From positions 1 through 36,835 of IMG/VR virus record IMGVR_UViG_3300037584_001599: a DNA stretch of 36,835 bases; one strand, written 5' to 3'. The first letter of the stretch is position 1; every line of letters begins with the position of its first letter. Origin of the DNA: a virus. Both the position numbers and the translations under genes were made by a program. Under the pieces are notes generated by a model, which searched no databases, was not told the origin of the DNA, and saw only the letters and a program-made list of their open reading frames with translations. Positions 17,798 to 27,049 of this stretch are shown in pieces.

Positions 17798-18601
17798 ATG
17801 GACACATTTGGTAGCAATTTTAGCGATAACGTTGACATGACAGGAATTGGGTTAAACTATGACGCAAATAATTTTGCTGGTAATGTTAGCCAAGGACAAA
17901 CAGGTTCAGGCGTTGCTAGCGCTGCAATAGGCGGTGCGGCACAAGTTGCTACTGCTGCTCTTACTGCAGCAAATCCCGCTGCAATGGCAGCAAAAGCTGT
18001 AGGTGGCGTTGTAAAAGCTGTTGGTAGTTTATTTGGTGGTGGTAAAAGAAGACGTGAGCAAAGACAAGCTAGACAAGAATTAGCAAGAAGAAAGGCTGAT
18101 TTTGAATCAACAGACACATCTAATCCTTATAAAAATCTTACAAATACATACGAAAATTTAACAGTTAATACACAAGCAGCCGATTTTGCTGCTCAACAAT
18201 CTTCACAGGGAGCTGCGAATATAATGGGTAATTTAGCTGCTGCCGCGGGTGGTGGTGGAATTGCTGCTTTAGCACAATCATTAGCTAATTCGCAAGCGCA
18301 AGCTGCTCAACAAGCATCTGCAAGTATTGCTCAACAAGAACAAAGAAATGCAATGTTAAGTGCACAAGGCGAAGCTTCAAGACAAAAAGCCGTTGCAACA
18401 GGTGAAAGACAAAGCCAAGTAATGGAATACAAAAAACAAAGTACATTATTAGGCATGGCACAACAAAGAAAAGCAGCAGCCGATCAAGCTAGAAAAGATG
18501 CAACAAACGCATTAGTTAGTGGTATTGGCGATATTGCAGGAGGGCTTGCAGGAGGCGGTGGATTTGCAAAGGGCGGCTTAAAAAATATGTTTGGAGGATA
18601 A
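17798..18601 (+). CDS. Internal virion (ejection) protein, Ala/Gln-rich
   Basis: A 267-residue protein made largely of Ala, Gln and Gly. Residues about 38-78 form a small-residue hydrophobic stretch that could be membrane-active, followed by a basic patch ('GGGKRRREQRQARQ'). The Gln/Ala-rich helix at about 130-235 resembles the internal core protein gp14 of T7-like phages, and the C-terminus is again Gly-rich and hydrophobic. Such proteins leave the head first and help form a channel through the envelope. It is followed by two larger candidate ejection proteins. The leader contains AATACGTAAT, also present before 1607. Confidence 0.62.
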   Translation: MDTFGSNFSDNVDMTGIGLNYDANNFAGNVSQGQTGSGVASAAIGGAAQVATAALTAANPAAMAAKAVGGVVKAVGSLFGGGKRRREQRQARQELARRKADFESTDTSNPYKNLTNTYENLTVNTQAADFAAQQSSQGAANIMGNLAAAAGGGGIAALAQSLANSQAQAAQQASASIAQQEQRNAMLSAQGEASRQKAVATGERQSQVMEYKKQSTLLGMAQQRKAAADQARKDATNALVSGIGDIAGGLAGGGGFAKGGLKNMFGG

Positions 18602-18615
18602 TAAAATAAATAATT

Positions 18616-19953
18616 ATGGCATCAGATAAAAATTTGATATTAGGGGCGGCAATGGCTGCGCCAAAATTTAACACTGGGTTTGTAGATATAATTGATAAAG
18701 AGGTTAAAGAATTTACAACTAGAGTAGAAAAAGAAGCTAAAGAAAAGCAAGCTAGAGCTGATGCTATAAGCGCAGATACTGCATCTTTTTTAGAAGGATT
18801 ACCTGCTAACCCCAATATAGAACTTCTTGATAGATCATTAAAGCCAGTTGTGGAATCTTTCCTTGCAAAAACTAGAATGAATCTTGCTGGATTATATAGA
18901 ACAAGAAGGGGTGACACGGTAACATATGCACCCGGAACAGAAGCTTATGATAAAATTACAAGAGAAATTGAGGCTGGAACACGCTCTATAAATAACGTAT
19001 TAAATCAATTAAAAATTCATCAAACAAATACCGCGGATTACATAAATGAAAATACTTTCATATCGGAGCATTGGAAAAAAGAAAATTTAAACATGTTTGC
19101 TGACATGAAAAATATATATTTAGATAAAACTTATGGTAGCACGATAGACGCAAACGGCAATATTACAATAAATGGTAAATATAAAATAAATGATTGGAGC
19201 TCAGGCGAAAATATTAAAAAATTAGATTGGAATGTAACTGATGCTGGTTATTCAGAAGCAATATTACAGCAAATGGATAAAGCAGCAAATGTTAGAGGGC
19301 AAAAAATAATAAAAGGAGATAGTTATGACCAGCTATTTAGCACTAGCTTAAAACAATATTTTACAGGAGCAAGTGGAATAGATAATTTAAAATCAGTTGT
19401 ATTTGATAATCCTAAAATATTAGGATTAAATTTATTACAAGGCGATGATAATTTAGAAGAATTACAAAATTTGGTAAAAAATGGCAATTATACAGAGGCT
19501 ATTGAAAAAGTTGTATCATCTTCTATGAATAGAGTTATAACTCATCAAAATAATTTATATGATAAAGCAAACAGTGATGATTATAGAGGCACTCAAACAG
19601 AAAGAGATAGACAAGCTATATTAGATTATCTAGCTAAAACCGATAGCACTAGGGTAGATATAGTGAGAGATTATAGCAAGTTAACAAAAATCAATCAAAA
19701 CGGTGTATTTGAATCATATATAGGTCTTTCAAATAAATTATCTCAATATGGTATAATTGTTAATCCTATAACAGATCAAAGTCAGAAGAATGTATTACAA
19801 TTAGAACTAATTAATCAAAGAAACGGAGTAAGAAGCTTACTTTCAGGTAATATGACACAAAATCAAATATTAAGCGCTTTAGATGGAGCTTTTGGTGGTT
19901 TTGCTAGAGGTATAGATTATGAGTCGTTGCCATTAGAAATGAGAATAAAATAA
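18616..19953 (+). CDS. Internal virion protein candidate
   Basis: A 445-residue, largely helical, charged protein between the Ala/Gln-rich protein and the giant virion protein. The N-terminal ~65 residues form a likely coiled coil ('EVKEFTTRVEKEAKEKQARA'). The rest alternates helices and short loops without a motif I can name. Gene order (small hydrophobic, medium helical, very large multidomain) parallels the three T7 ejection genes 14, 15 and 16, so I infer a gp15-like role in the ejection apparatus. It could equally be an internal cargo protein. Confidence 0.5.
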   Translation: MASDKNLILGAAMAAPKFNTGFVDIIDKEVKEFTTRVEKEAKEKQARADAISADTASFLEGLPANPNIELLDRSLKPVVESFLAKTRMNLAGLYRTRRGDTVTYAPGTEAYDKITREIEAGTRSINNVLNQLKIHQTNTADYINENTFISEHWKKENLNMFADMKNIYLDKTYGSTIDANGNITINGKYKINDWSSGENIKKLDWNVTDAGYSEAILQQMDKAANVRGQKIIKGDSYDQLFSTSLKQYFTGASGIDNLKSVVFDNPKILGLNLLQGDDNLEELQNLVKNGNYTEAIEKVVSSSMNRVITHQNNLYDKANSDDYRGTQTERDRQAILDYLAKTDSTRVDIVRDYSKLTKINQNGVFESYIGLSNKLSQYGIIVNPITDQSQKNVLQLELINQRNGVRSLLSGNMTQNQILSALDGAFGGFARGIDYESLPLEMRIK

Positions 19954-19963
19954 TATATTAAAC

Positions 19964-22900
19964 ATGTCTGATATTCAAAAATATATAACTGAATCAGGAG
20001 ATATTTATTATCTTTCTGAATTAGAGCGTTTTGCAGAAATGCAAAATGTTGAATTCGATGTTTTCATGCAAGCTATGGAAACAAAAGGTATGAAAAAATA
20101 TGAAGCACCAAAAGGAACTCAACAAGAGAATAGTGAAACACAATCAGGAGGTGTTTCATCTATATATCAAGACTTAGCAGAATCGCCTTTTGTTAGAAAA
20201 GTATTGTCTGGAGTAATACCTGAGCCTGCAAGAGGGGCTTTTGAGTTAGCTGTAGGTGGAGAAACAATTAATGAAACGTTAGGAATAGCTGGCAATTACG
20301 CAATGGTTGTTGGTGGAAATGTAATGCAAGCTAAAGATGATCCTATTGGTGTATTAAGTACATTATATAATGAAGGTTTAAAAAGAGGGGTAGCTAAAGG
20401 CATTGATACATCTTTAGAAATAACATTTGATAATACAAAAGACATAGAAGAGGCAGCAGCAACATCTTTTTTATTAATGAGTGGTCAAATCGGCGATAAT
20501 AAAGAAACAGCGAATAGTTTAGCAAAATCAATAATAGCTGCAAAAGACGCAGCATTTAACACTGGTATTGGTAAATTTGTTGAAGCATTATTACCTGAGC
20601 CAGCTAAGCTTTTAACAACTTCAAGAAAAGAAATAGAAGAAAAAAGAGAACCTTTTAAAAAATATATAACCGAATATGACACCACAATAACTGAGTCTCT
20701 TATAAATGCTAAAAATGGAAAAGAAACAGATTTTGCACAGTTAGGTGCAAGAATATTTTCTGATGCCGTAGGTAGTATGCCTTATACTATGATGTCTTTA
20801 AATCCTTATACGGCTGGTTATATGGGTGTTGGTATTGCAGGTGATAAATTTTTAGAAGAACTTGAAGAAGACCCTGAAAGAGCTCTTTGGCAATTAGGAT
20901 TTAATGCTGGTACAACAGGTATTATAGAAATTGCTGATGCATATTTAACAAGAAGATTTTTAAAATCTGGTGGTTATCTTAGTAGTGGTATGAGTAAAAA
21001 AGCTACTCAAGACGCTGTTAAGCAAATGAATAAAGGTATTAGCGGTAAAATATTAGATATATATAGTATTGCCGGTAAGGAAGGTTTAACAGAAATTGCA
21101 CAAGCTGTTTCAACTAGAATAAATGATAAAGCTTGGTTTGAATATGAAGATATACTAGAAAAAGGTATATATGCTGACTTTGGTATAATGAAAGATGCCT
21201 ATAGTATAATTGACGAAGGTATTATTGGTGCATTTAGTGGTGGTAAAATAACTGCTGTAGCAGCAGCAACACAAACAAAGTCTAAATTAAGAAATAGAGT
21301 TGAACAACTATTGATGCCTTCACATGTAAGAAAACAAAGACAAGACTTAGTTAACGAATATTTAGAAAGAAATAATCTAATAAAAGAAGCTAAAAAAGAT
21401 GGCAATAATAAAAGAGCAGCGGCTTTATTAGGTATAAACAGAAAAGTTTTAGCCAACATAAGAGAAATTAGCAATAGGAATAGACTTGTTTTAAATAATT
21501 TAGAAGGTAATGATTTATTAGAATATGCTAGAAATATAGATTCTATTAATCAATTAAAAGATGGTAAACAAGACAATGCTGTAGATAAAGAAATAGACAA
21601 TCTTAATAAACAAAATTCAGACATATTTGATAAAATAATAAAAGAAAAATATGGTAATAATGTTGATTTTGCAAAAGTTAGTGCAAAACAATTAGGATTA
21701 AAATTAAGAATTGCTAAAACAAATCAGTCCTTTAATAATATTATAAAAAAATTAACAGGTAGAGTTATAAAAGATTCTAATGGTGTAAATGGTGCGTTTA
21801 TTGGTAACGGTGTTATGGTTATTAATGAAAAAATAGCATTAAAGCAAGGCGCTGTAACAGTTGGTAGTCATGAAATATTACACCCTATATTAAACGCTAT
21901 GGTTGGTGATGTTAATGCACAAGAAACTATAGTAAAAGATTTTCAAAAAACAATGACGTCCGCACAAAAAAAATGGACTGATTTAGAAATAAAAAGAAAA
22001 GGTATACAAGAAGGAACTAGAGAATATTATACAGAATATATAAATGTTTTTTCAGAGGGTATTATTAACGATGAAATTAACTTTGATTTAAACTTTAGTG
22101 AACAAATGAAAGAATGGGTTACTAAATTATTTAAGGGCAAAGGATTTAATAATATTGATTTTAGAAGTGGCAGAGGTGTATATAATTTTATGAAAGCATA
22201 TAAACAAAGTGCTGATAAAGGTAAATTAAATCAAGATGTTTTAGGTGCTTTGGATATAGAAGCAATAAAAGAAGTTAATGTAGTTGGCAAAAATATACAA
22301 AAATCTGAAGAAGTACAGAAAATATATGATGAAAAAGGTGTTGATGGGGCCTTTGAAATATTAGAAAAGTACGCTCCTATGGCTAAAAAACTTGCTGCTA
22401 GATTTCAAAATGTTCCAGGATATACTACGTTATCTGACATACTTATTGATGAAATATTAACTGGTAAAAGAGGTGTTTATGATTTAATACAATCATATAA
22501 TCCTAATTCAGGAATACCAATAGCTGCGTATATAAATAAGTTTATAAAATCAAGATCGATAGAAGCTGCCAATAGAATATTAGATACAAAGTTTAAATTA
22601 GATATAACTGAGCTTACAGGTGTAACAGATACGCAAACACAAGAGGAAATTGACGAATCACAAACTAAAGAAGAAGCTCAAAGAAATAGTTTAAGAATAT
22701 CTTTAAGCTTAACTAATGACGTTATTAATAAAGTTAAAGATGCTGTTATAAAAACATTTGGAACTAAATTACCAGATGTTACTTCTAAAAAGTTTAAAAA
22801 AGCATTAACAGATAATTATAAAACATTTTTAAAACCTACTATAGCTAAAATGTTAGGTAGACAAGAATCATATAAAGATTTTCTTAATGAAAATTTTAAA

Positions 22901-25900
22901 TTAATATATGATATACTACCCCAATCCACAATAAACAAAAGGTTTAAAGATTTTGCAGAACCAATAATTGATGAAAACGGTAAGCAATTAAGAGAAAGAA
23001 CCCCTGAGGGAAATAAAATATTTAAGAAAAAACAAATAACAAGAAAAGAATTTGTAGATTATTTTATAGGTGAAACTGTAGGAAGATCTACACAAGGGAC
23101 TAGAAAAACAGCCTTAGCTGAAGCATTGGCAAATGAAATTGCATTTGATGCTACATTAGATGTATTAAGAAGTCCTGAAATATTTGAAAAAGTAAAACAA
23201 ATAGGTGCTGCGCAAGAAATTGATATTGCTGATAATTATTTGGCACAAGTTGCACAAAAAATAAATAGAGGTGTAGATTTTCAATTTAGCAAAGAGGCTA
23301 CTAATGCAGCTGATTTATATGCAATAAGAGACGCGATAATGAATGAAGTATTAGATGAAAAATTTCCTAATATATATAATGAAATAATTAGTGCGGCAAA
23401 AGGATTAGGCTTGAGTATTCCATATGCTTTTAAAGGTGTAACATTTGAAACATATGTAACAAATATTCAAAATAATAGAAAAAGCTTAAAATTAAAAGCT
23501 ATTGGTGACGGTTTAATGGGACCGACAGGCACTGATATTGTTTTTGAATTAACAAAAGATAACAATACAAAAACTTCTGTACCAACTGAAATTAAATATA
23601 ATGTAAAAGACCAATTTGGCAGCGCTACTTTTAAAACAAATAAAGAAGGTAGTTTAGAAACAACTAATCCTTTAATGGAGGACATGATACCGTTTTTAGC
23701 TGAAAAAATGGAAATATACGAAGAACTACATAGAAGAGCAGAAGAAATACAAGGAGAAAAAATACCATTTCGTTTTCCTCAAACTGGTTATCTTAAAAGT
23801 ACTTGGGATAAATTAAAATACGAATTTATAGCAAAAGAAAGAAATATACAGATTATTTTTGACAATGCTAATTTAATTGAAAAATATTACAACGACAAAG
23901 GTGTATATGCAATATATATTGGAAATAAAGGTCTATTTTATTTAGGAAAAAATAAAAACAATTTAAACGCTAAAAGACTGGAATCTAAAATGAAAACGTA
24001 TATGTCTTTAAGATCTAGCGGTACAAATTCAAATGGTTTTGTAACCTTAACATTAAGAGGCTTTAATGCGTTAGTAAATGGAAAAAAATTAACTAAAGAT
24101 GTATTAGTTTCAGAAGATAATTTTGAAGATCATTATTTTCAATTTAGTAAAGAAACAGGTAATCTTGATTTAGAATTTAATGAAATACTAGAGGATAAGT
24201 TTGATATTGATTCTAAAAAAAGATATTCACGTATAGAGGCTAGAAGAGTAGGTAAGGGCAAAGGCGGACCTAAAATTATATTGCCTTATGAAGCTGAAGA
24301 TTTCAAAGGTTTAATGTATAATTTATTACCAAAAGGAAAAAAAGGTAATAAAGCTATGGCTTGGATAGAACAAAATTTATTCAACCCTTTCAATTCTGGT
24401 ATAGAAAATATCAATAAAGATAGAATGCAATTGATGAATAGATTTAAGGAATTAAAAAAAGAAATTAAATCTGTTCCTGCAAAAATATCTAAAAATATAC
24501 CTAGTGGTAATGAAACATATGAAACAGCTATAAGAGTTTATATATGGGACACTCAAGGTATGGACATACCTGGATTAACCAATTCTGAAAGAATAGAAAT
24601 GGTTAATTTAGTTAAAAATGATAAAGATTTATTAAAATTTGCTAATGAATTAATAGCATTAAATGGAGATGTTAAGTATATAAAACCAGGTGCATCCTGG
24701 GACGCGGGAACTATTACAACTGATTTAATGCAAAATTTAAATGAAGGAATAAGAGCTAAGCATTTACAAAAATGGCAGGATAATGTTGATGAAATATTTA
24801 GCGAAGAAAATTTTAATAAAATTGAAGCGGCTAAAGGTCCTGAATATGTTGATGTATTAAAAAGAACATTAGCAAGAATGAAATCTGGTAGAAATAGATT
24901 TAATTCAGGAAGTAAAGCTATAGATAATTTATTAGATTGGTTAAATAATTCTGTCGGTGTTATTATGTTTTTAAATACTAGATCAGCAGTACTACAAACC
25001 ATATCTACTGTAAATTACATAAATTGGTCAGATAATAATCCTTTAAAAGCTGGTGTGGCATATGCTAATCAACCACAATATTGGAAAGATTTTACATACC
25101 TTTGGAATTCTGATTATTTAAAAGAAAGACGGGGTGGCTTACAAATAAATGTATCTGAATCAGAAATAGCAGATATGGCTAAAGAAAAAGGTGTAAAAGG
25201 GGCTATAAGTTATTTATTAAATAAAGGTTTTGTTTTAACAAGAATGGCAGATAGTTGGGCTATTGCAAATGGAGGAGCAACTTTTTATAGAAACAGAATT
25301 AGTTCTTATAAAAAACAAGGTTTATCCGAAAAAGAAGCCGAAGAAAAAGCGTTTTTAGACTTTAGAGAGTTAACTGAAGAAAGTCAACAATCATCTAGAC
25401 CCGATAAAATATCAGAACAACAAGCCGGTGGTGCTGGGCGTGTAATATTGGCTTTTGCTAATACCCCAATGCAGTACACTAGATTAATGAAAAGAGCTTC
25501 TCAGGATTTATTAGCAGGTAGAGGTGACTGGAAAACTAATCTTTCTAAATTAACATATTATGGATTTATTCAAAACTTTATGTTTAATGCAATGCAACAA
25601 GCTTTATTTGTATTAGGATTTAGTGATGAGGAAGATGAAAAAACACAATTAAAATATACAAGTACTATTAATGGAATGTTAGATTCTGTATTAAGAGGAG
25701 CTGGTTATTATGGAGCTGGAGTAACAGTTATTAAAAACTATATTGCAGATTTAGTTAGAAGAAAAGAATTACCTCGGCCTAATTATAGAGATGCGGCGTG
25801 GAAACTATTAGATATTTCTCCACCATTAGACGCTAAAATTGATAAAATTTATCAAGCAGGTAAAATAGTTGATTACGAAATGGACAATATAAAATCACAA

Positions 25901-26161
25901 CCATTTAATTTACAAAATCCAGCTGCAGAAGTTATAGGTAAAACAACAGCGGCATTAACTAATGTTCCGCTTGATAGAGCATTAAGATTATATAATAATA
26001 CAAGATATGCACTAGTAAGTGATGCAGAATATTGGCAAAAAGTAGCTCTTGCATTAGGTTGGACAAAATGGCAACTTGGTATTGAAGATACTGATACAAT
26101 AAAAACAATTAGACCAAGAAAGAAAAGAACAAAAACAATTAAACAAAAAACTATACAATAA
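19964..26161 (+). CDS. Giant multidomain internal virion protein
   Basis: At 2065 residues this is the longest gene in the window. Segments in order: a low-complexity N-terminus with hydrophobic patches (1-450); a metallopeptidase-like part with HEILH at 636-640 and a possible third ligand in 'NVFSEGII' about 60 residues later; a helical part at about 790-880 that reads like sigma-70 region 2 ('LEKYAPMAKKLAARFQNVPG', then 'YNPNSGIPIAAYINKFIKSR'); a PD-(D/E)XK-like pattern, D1191 then 'PTEIK' (E1209, K1211); and a C-terminal region with 'WLNNSVGVIMFLNTRSAV' seen in large marine-phage virion proteins. The hexapeptide FQFSKE occurs at 1106 and 1392, between segments. I infer an ejected protein comparable to T7 gp16 or crAss-like cargo. 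Domain calls are by eye. Confidence 0.65.
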   Translation: MSDIQKYITESGDIYYLSELERFAEMQNVEFDVFMQAMETKGMKKYEAPKGTQQENSETQSGGVSSIYQDLAESPFVRKVLSGVIPEPARGAFELAVGGETINETLGIAGNYAMVVGGNVMQAKDDPIGVLSTLYNEGLKRGVAKGIDTSLEITFDNTKDIEEAAATSFLLMSGQIGDNKETANSLAKSIIAAKDAAFNTGIGKFVEALLPEPAKLLTTSRKEIEEKREPFKKYITEYDTTITESLINAKNGKETDFAQLGARIFSDAVGSMPYTMMSLNPYTAGYMGVGIAGDKFLEELEEDPERALWQLGFNAGTTGIIEIADAYLTRRFLKSGGYLSSGMSKKATQDAVKQMNKGISGKILDIYSIAGKEGLTEIAQAVSTRINDKAWFEYEDILEKGIYADFGIMKDAYSIIDEGIIGAFSGGKITAVAAATQTKSKLRNRVEQLLMPSHVRKQRQDLVNEYLERNNLIKEAKKDGNNKRAAALLGINRKVLANIREISNRNRLVLNNLEGNDLLEYARNIDSINQLKDGKQDNAVDKEIDNLNKQNSDIFDKIIKEKYGNNVDFAKVSAKQLGLKLRIAKTNQSFNNIIKKLTGRVIKDSNGVNGAFIGNGVMVINEKIALKQGAVTVGSHEILHPILNAMVGDVNAQETIVKDFQKTMTSAQKKWTDLEIKRKGIQEGTREYYTEYINVFSEGIINDEINFDLNFSEQMKEWVTKLFKGKGFNNIDFRSGRGVYNFMKAYKQSADKGKLNQDVLGALDIEAIKEVNVVGKNIQKSEEVQKIYDEKGVDGAFEILEKYAPMAKKLAARFQNVPGYTTLSDILIDEILTGKRGVYDLIQSYNPNSGIPIAAYINKFIKSRSIEAANRILDTKFKLDITELTGVTDTQTQEEIDESQTKEEAQRNSLRISLSLTNDVINKVKDAVIKTFGTKLPDVTSKKFKKALTDNYKTFLKPTIAKMLGRQESYKDFLNENFKLIYDILPQSTINKRFKDFAEPIIDENGKQLRERTPEGNKIFKKKQITRKEFVDYFIGETVGRSTQGTRKTALAEALANEIAFDATLDVLRSPEIFEKVKQIGAAQEIDIADNYLAQVAQKINRGVDFQFSKEATNAADLYAIRDAIMNEVLDEKFPNIYNEIISAAKGLGLSIPYAFKGVTFETYVTNIQNNRKSLKLKAIGDGLMGPTGTDIVFELTKDNNTKTSVPTEIKYNVKDQFGSATFKTNKEGSLETTNPLMEDMIPFLAEKMEIYEELHRRAEEIQGEKIPFRFPQTGYLKSTWDKLKYEFIAKERNIQIIFDNANLIEKYYNDKGVYAIYIGNKGLFYLGKNKNNLNAKRLESKMKTYMSLRSSGTNSNGFVTLTLRGFNALVNGKKLTKDVLVSEDNFEDHYFQFSKETGNLDLEFNEILEDKFDIDSKKRYSRIEARRVGKGKGGPKIILPYEAEDFKGLMYNLLPKGKKGNKAMAWIEQNLFNPFNSGIENINKDRMQLMNRFKELKKEIKSVPAKISKNIPSGNETYETAIRVYIWDTQGMDIPGLTNSERIEMVNLVKNDKDLLKFANELIALNGDVKYIKPGASWDAGTITTDLMQNLNEGIRAKHLQKWQDNVDEIFSEENFNKIEAAKGPEYVDVLKRTLARMKSGRNRFNSGSKAIDNLLDWLNNSVGVIMFLNTRSAVLQTISTVNYINWSDNNPLKAGVAYANQPQYWKDFTYLWNSDYLKERRGGLQINVSESEIADMAKEKGVKGAISYLLNKGFVLTRMADSWAIANGGATFYRNRISSYKKQGLSEKEAEEKAFLDFRELTEESQQSSRPDKISEQQAGGAGRVILAFANTPMQYTRLMKRASQDLLAGRGDWKTNLSKLTYYGFIQNFMFNAMQQALFVLGFSDEEDEKTQLKYTSTINGMLDSVLRGAGYYGAGVTVIKNYIADLVRRKELPRPNYRDAAWKLLDISPPLDAKIDKIYQAGKIVDYEMDNIKSQPFNLQNPAAEVIGKTTAALTNVPLDRALRLYNNTRYALVSDAEYWQKVALALGWTKWQLGIEDTDTIKTIRPRKKRTKTIKQKTIQ

Positions 26162-26163
26162 TT

Positions 26164-26295
26164 ATGGCAAAAGATGCGTGTTATAAAAAAGTAAAAGCAA
26201 GGTATAAAGTGTTCCCGTCCGCGTATGCTAGTGGTGCAATCGCTAAGTGTAGAAAAGTTGGAGCAGCAAACTGGGGAAATAAATCAAAAAAATAA
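26164..26295 (+). CDS. Small basic protein with two Cys (43 residues)
   Basis: A short gene starting two bases after the giant protein's stop. The product begins MAKDACYKKVKARYK and contains 'VFPSAYASGAIAKCRKVG', a motif recurrent in small or fused marine-phage proteins. It has many Lys and Arg and two Cys (6 and 29). The conserved motif, tight spacing and position at the head of a run of four such genes support a real gene. The function is unknown; nucleic-acid binding or packaging inside the particle are possibilities only. Confidence 0.7.
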   Translation: MAKDACYKKVKARYKVFPSAYASGAIAKCRKVGAANWGNKSKK

Positions 26296-26320
26296 GTTAA
26301 ACAATTAAAAATTAAAAATT

Positions 26321-26521
26321 ATGCCACAAGGTAAAGGAACATACGGAACACAGGTAGGAAGACCTGCAAAGAAAATGGAAGGTAAAGATAAAGAAAACTT
26401 TAAACCACACATGATGTACTGTAAAGATGGTTCATCAAAAAAAGCTAAAACATATCAAGAGCATTTAAAACTTAAAAAGAAAGGTTGTGGGCATAAAAAA
26501 CCTAAAAATGGCAAAAAGTAA
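26321..26521 (+). CDS. Small Lys-rich protein (66 residues)
   Basis: A 66-residue, very basic protein with 'MPQGKGTYGTQVGRPAKK' at the start and a Lys-rich end. Two Cys in 'MMYCKDG' and 'KKGCGHKK' could bind metal together with nearby His, though the pattern is not a classical zinc finger. It is the second of four adjacent tiny basic proteins. Its 3' end overlaps the next gene by 14 bases. Confidence 0.68.
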   Translation: MPQGKGTYGTQVGRPAKKMEGKDKENFKPHMMYCKDGSSKKAKTYQEHLKLKKKGCGHKKPKNGKK

Positions 26522-26759
26522 AAGACCCTCGTGGAAAGACTCTGATGCCCCTGATGCTAACGGTAAGTTTAAAGAATTATCTTGCGGTGATTTAGCTAAA
26601 TGGATGATAAAGACTAGAAAAAGCAATATGAAAAAAATTGTTGGTAGTTTGAATCAACAATATGTTTTTAATAGAAAAAAGAATCCTAGTTATGCTAAAA
26701 AAATGGTATGCGCTAGAAATAAAGCAAAAAAAATATTAAATGGCAGTAAAGAAAACTAA
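26508..26759 (+). CDS. Small basic protein (83 residues)
   Basis: The start is the ATG at 26508 (MAKSKRPSWKDSD), in a good A-rich context; a TTG seven codons upstream is less likely. The protein is Lys-rich. It has 'ELSCGDLAKWMIKTRKSNMK' and 'FNRKKNPSYAKKMVCARNKA', a helical layout with two Cys. It overlaps both neighbours (14 and 20 bases), so the set is coupled in translation. Function unknown. Confidence 0.68.
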   Translation: MAKSKRPSWKDSDAPDANGKFKELSCGDLAKWMIKTRKSNMKKIVGSLNQQYVFNRKKNPSYAKKMVCARNKAKKILNGSKEN

Positions 26760-27015
26760 AAAAGGAGCAGCTCTTAAACGATGGTTTAAAGAAAGGTGGG
26801 TTGATGTAAGAACAGGAAAACCATGCGGTAGACGTAAAGGAGAAAAGCGTGGCACACCGTATTGCAGACCAAGTAAAAGAGTATCAAGTGAAACACCTAA
26901 AACTTCTGGCGAAATGTCCTCTTCAGAAAAAGCAAAAAAAATTAGAGAAAAAAAGAGATTAGGACAACCTGCGGGTAAACCAAGAAGAGTAAAAAGCGTT
27001 AAAAGACGTAAATAA
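26740..27015 (+). CDS. Small conserved Arg/Lys-rich protein (91 residues)
   Basis: The segment 'RWFKERWVDVRTGKPCGRRK' followed by 'GEKRGTPYCRPSKRV' is a pattern I recognise from small uncharacterised proteins of marine phages and large algal viruses; the exact family name would need a domain search. Two Cys separated by 13 residues and a strongly basic C-terminus ('KPRRVKSVKRRK') suggest nucleic-acid binding. It is the last of four tiny basic genes placed between the giant virion protein and the envelope/lysis cassette. Confidence 0.7.
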   Translation: MAVKKTKKGAALKRWFKERWVDVRTGKPCGRRKGEKRGTPYCRPSKRVSSETPKTSGEMSSSEKAKKIREKKRLGQPAGKPRRVKSVKRRK

Positions 27016-27049
27016 CAGGTAATTACATATATTATACAAACTTAACATT

